A DNA stretch of 59,858 nt from Variovorax sp. EL159 (GTDB lineage Bacteria; Pseudomonadota; Gammaproteobacteria; Burkholderiales; Burkholderiaceae_C). The notes below the pieces were generated by a model. The model had not been told where the DNA came from, made no database searches, and saw only the letters and a list, made by a program, of their open reading frames with translations. The stretch is from positions 1 to 59,858 of the forward strand of contig NZ_FMUJ01000002.1 in NCBI RefSeq assembly GCF_900100965.1, in the 5' to 3' direction. Within the stretch, counting starts at the first letter, position 1. Each line of letters starts with the position of its first letter. Below are positions 58,511 through 59,858 of the stretch, one piece after another. The translations under genes and the position numbers were made by a program.

Positions 58511-59479
58511 ATGTGTTTTTCAGCCGAGGTCCGAGCTGATCACGGGGCTTTCCTGCGCCTGTTCCCCAAGTCCAAGATGTCCATCAAGGACTTCCACGAT
58601 GCCTACTGGAAGCGGAAGTTGAAGCCGATGCTGTTCCCGAAGGCCATGGATGCGCAGTTCGCGCACCCACGGAGTGAAGAGGAGCAGGCGGTCAAGGCGC
58701 TGATCGACGAGTTCAACGCCGACCAGGTGATGAAGTACGAGCAGACGCTGTTCAAGCAGCGCGCGCGCCTAGTCGCTGCGGAGCGGGTGCTGCAGGTGAA
58801 GCAGACCAAGCAGGCGCTCAACGACCAGCGCATAGCAGGAGAGAAAATCCCGTGGGCATTGGCCAAGCTGGAAGACCTGAAGCGGGTCGACCTGAAGCCA
58901 CGGGACTCGCGCATCTTCCCCGGATGGTATGCGCCCGTGCTGATCGTCGAGAACGACGAGTGGGTCATCAAGCCGATGCGATACCAATGCCGTCCAGAGG
59001 GCAAGCCGGCCTTCTACGACACGAAGTACCCGGGCACCTACAACGCGCGCCGCGACAACATCCGGAACTTCTGGAAGGGGCAGTTCGGTAAAACCCACGG
59101 GCTGATGATCGTCAACGGCTTCTACGAGAACGTCAAACGGCACGACATGGAGCACCGCGAGCTGCGACCGGGTGAGGAGCCCGAGAACGTCGTGCTCGAG
59201 TTCAGACCGAAGCCGCAGCAGGACATGCTGATCGCCTGCGTCTACTCGCACTGGACACCGCCCGAGGGCTCGAACGATGAGGACTTATGGTCCTTCGCCG
59301 CGGTGACCGACGACCCGCCGCCAGAGGTGGCCGACGCTGGGCACGACCGCTGCATCATTCAACTGCGCCGCGAGAATGTCGAGGCTTGGCTTACGCCGCA
59401 AAGTCGCAAGCTGGATCAACTCGATGAGATCCTCGAGGACAAAGAGCGGCCTTACTACGAGCATCGGATGGCAGCATGA
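58511..59479 (+). CDS. SOS response-associated peptidase family protein (SRAP, YedK/HMCES-like)
   Basis: The 322-residue protein starts MCFSAEV at ATG 58511 after AGGAG. Cys 2 becomes the N-terminal nucleophile that cross-links to abasic sites in single-stranded DNA. Other family parts are YNARRDNIRNFW (Asn/Arg), MIVNGFYENV, and the catalytic-type His in GHDRCIIQL. It is about 90 residues longer than typical SRAP proteins, with a helical insertion near residues 20-110. It is divergent from umuDC over a shared SOS box. Confidence 0.88.
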   Translation: MCFSAEVRADHGAFLRLFPKSKMSIKDFHDAYWKRKLKPMLFPKAMDAQFAHPRSEEEQAVKALIDEFNADQVMKYEQTLFKQRARLVAAERVLQVKQTKQALNDQRIAGEKIPWALAKLEDLKRVDLKPRDSRIFPGWYAPVLIVENDEWVIKPMRYQCRPEGKPAFYDTKYPGTYNARRDNIRNFWKGQFGKTHGLMIVNGFYENVKRHDMEHRELRPGEEPENVVLEFRPKPQQDMLIACVYSHWTPPEGSNDEDLWSFAAVTDDPPPEVADAGHDRCIIQLRRENVEAWLTPQSRKLDQLDEILEDKERPYYEHRMAA

Positions 59480-59775
59480 TCGACATCGTTGCAATTGGAA
59501 CCCTCCTGTACACCCTCGGAAAGGACTACAAGGAGCGAGGTCAGTGGAAAGACGAAAAGAAGCTCGTCGACTACAACTGGCCGGATCAATCTGGCTTCAA
59601 AGAGAAAGCCGCTGAGCAGGGCTATGAAGTTCGATGGGTTCGGCCGGACAAGGTCGCAGCACGCGAGCTGGAAGGCTATGACGTCATGCTAGAGCGCGAT
59701 GCTGAAGCCAAGGTCAGCCGAACGCTGGTGCTCTGGGACGGCAATGTCTTGATGGGGCGCAAAGTCCAATCGTGA
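59476..59775 (+). CDS. Small protein coupled to SRAP, function unknown
   Basis: A 99-residue protein (MIDIVAIGTLLYTLGKDYKE...) overlapping the SRAP stop by four bases, so co-translated with it. A charged alpha/beta pattern follows (DYNWPDQSGFKEKAAEQGYEVRWVR). No known family recognised; it is the last gene of the prophage. Confidence 0.7.
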   Translation: MIDIVAIGTLLYTLGKDYKERGQWKDEKKLVDYNWPDQSGFKEKAAEQGYEVRWVRPDKVAARELEGYDVMLERDAEAKVSRTLVLWDGNVLMGRKVQS

Positions 59776-59798
59776 TGGCCCATGGGATGGCCTATAGA
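59774..59798 (+). repeat. Right copy of the prophage-end repeat
   Basis: Matches 17708-17732 at 24 of 25 bases, with two tandem GATGGCC(C/T)AT units, 48 bases before the attR core. It starts 2 bases before the end of the last gene's stop codon. Confidence 0.65.
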
Positions 59799-59846
59799 GA
59801 AGGCGAACTCCTCCGAAGCCCGCATGAATGCTAGATTCTTCGGGGA

Positions 59847-59858
59847 CACACTCTCCGC
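59847..59858 (+). other. attR core (12-bp direct repeat)
   Basis: CACACTCTCCGC, identical to the tRNA-Ser 3' end at 17582-17593, is the last sequence in the window. It marks the right prophage boundary; the repeat may continue beyond the window. Confidence 0.8.

Larger units (their letters stand above)
17582..59858. mobile_element. P2-like temperate phage (prophage) in tRNA-Ser
   Basis: The element starts at the tRNA-Ser 3' end and ends with the 12-bp repeat that closes the window. It contains a tyrosine integrase, an AlpA-like factor, an XRE repressor, a primase-helicase, Ogr, all P2 capsid, tail and lysis functions in P2 order, and accessory genes at both flanks of the structural block. 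All structural genes appear full length, so the prophage may be inducible. Size is about 42.3 kb, larger than P2 (33.6 kb), the difference being early-region small genes and cargo. Confidence 0.92.

Overview
The window reads as a piece of chromosome from a GC-rich Burkholderiales bacterium, most likely a Comamonadaceae member close to Variovorax or Acidovorax. The housekeeping genes and their order fit that group: yicC-gmk-rpoZ-spoT on one strand, and a Ser/Thr kinase, PP2C phosphatase, rph, rdgB and hemW on the other. This placement is inference from gene content; no database was searched.

Layout. (1) Positions 1 to about 5560 hold the right part of a filamentous (Inoviridae) prophage: major coat protein, a 19-residue membrane peptide, a TspB/pIII-like adhesin, a pVI-like DUF2523 protein, the Zot/pI assembly ATPase, a non-coding region with repeats and a hairpin, a HUH rolling-circle Rep, a small membrane protein on the opposite strand, and a serine recombinase. 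(2) Positions 5606-17592 are host core genome: hrcA, a CAT-anticodon tRNA, two identical tRNA-Arg(ACG) genes flanking a GrpB-family gene, greB, the spoT/rpoZ/gmk/yicC strand, the kinase/phosphatase pair with rph-rdgB-hemW, and a tRNA-Ser(TGA). (3) From the 3' end of tRNA-Ser to the last base of the window lies an apparently complete P2-like (contractile-tail) prophage of about 42 kb. It is bounded by a 12-bp repeat of the tRNA 3' end, the second copy being the final 12 bases of the window.

Inside the P2-like prophage the integrase (+) meets, tail to tail, a long minus-strand early operon whose genes mostly overlap by 1-4 bases: AlpA-like factor, ASCH protein, a large C5 cytosine methyltransferase with internal repeats, a dNMP kinase, many small proteins, a TOPRIM primase-helicase, the late activator Ogr, and small DNA-binding-like proteins. 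An early promoter with a palindromic operator in its spacer separates this operon from a plus-strand XRE repressor. A cargo slot follows (small membrane protein, DUF4238-like protein). The structural genes then run in P2 order read leftwards from P (D, U, T, E/E', FII, FI, fibre genes, I, J, W, V, S, R, lysis, X, L, M, N, O) with P and Q divergent. A -1 frameshift site in E is preserved. Two near-identical dyads, CGGTTGT-N13-ACAACCG, lie before V and between O and P and are the likely Ogr sites.

The right end (52784-59846) is accessory: Dam methylase, an unrecognised 327-residue protein, a 0.9-kb non-coding segment with a mirror-symmetric array of CCTGATAT/ATATCAGG motifs, an FkbM methyltransferase, and a UmuDC plus SRAP cassette around a LexA-type SOS box. 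The items most worth follow-up are the symmetric array (54991-55267), the two cargo proteins without known function (30996-31943 and 53601-54584), the repeat-bearing C5 methylase, and the paired tandem motifs just inside each prophage end.
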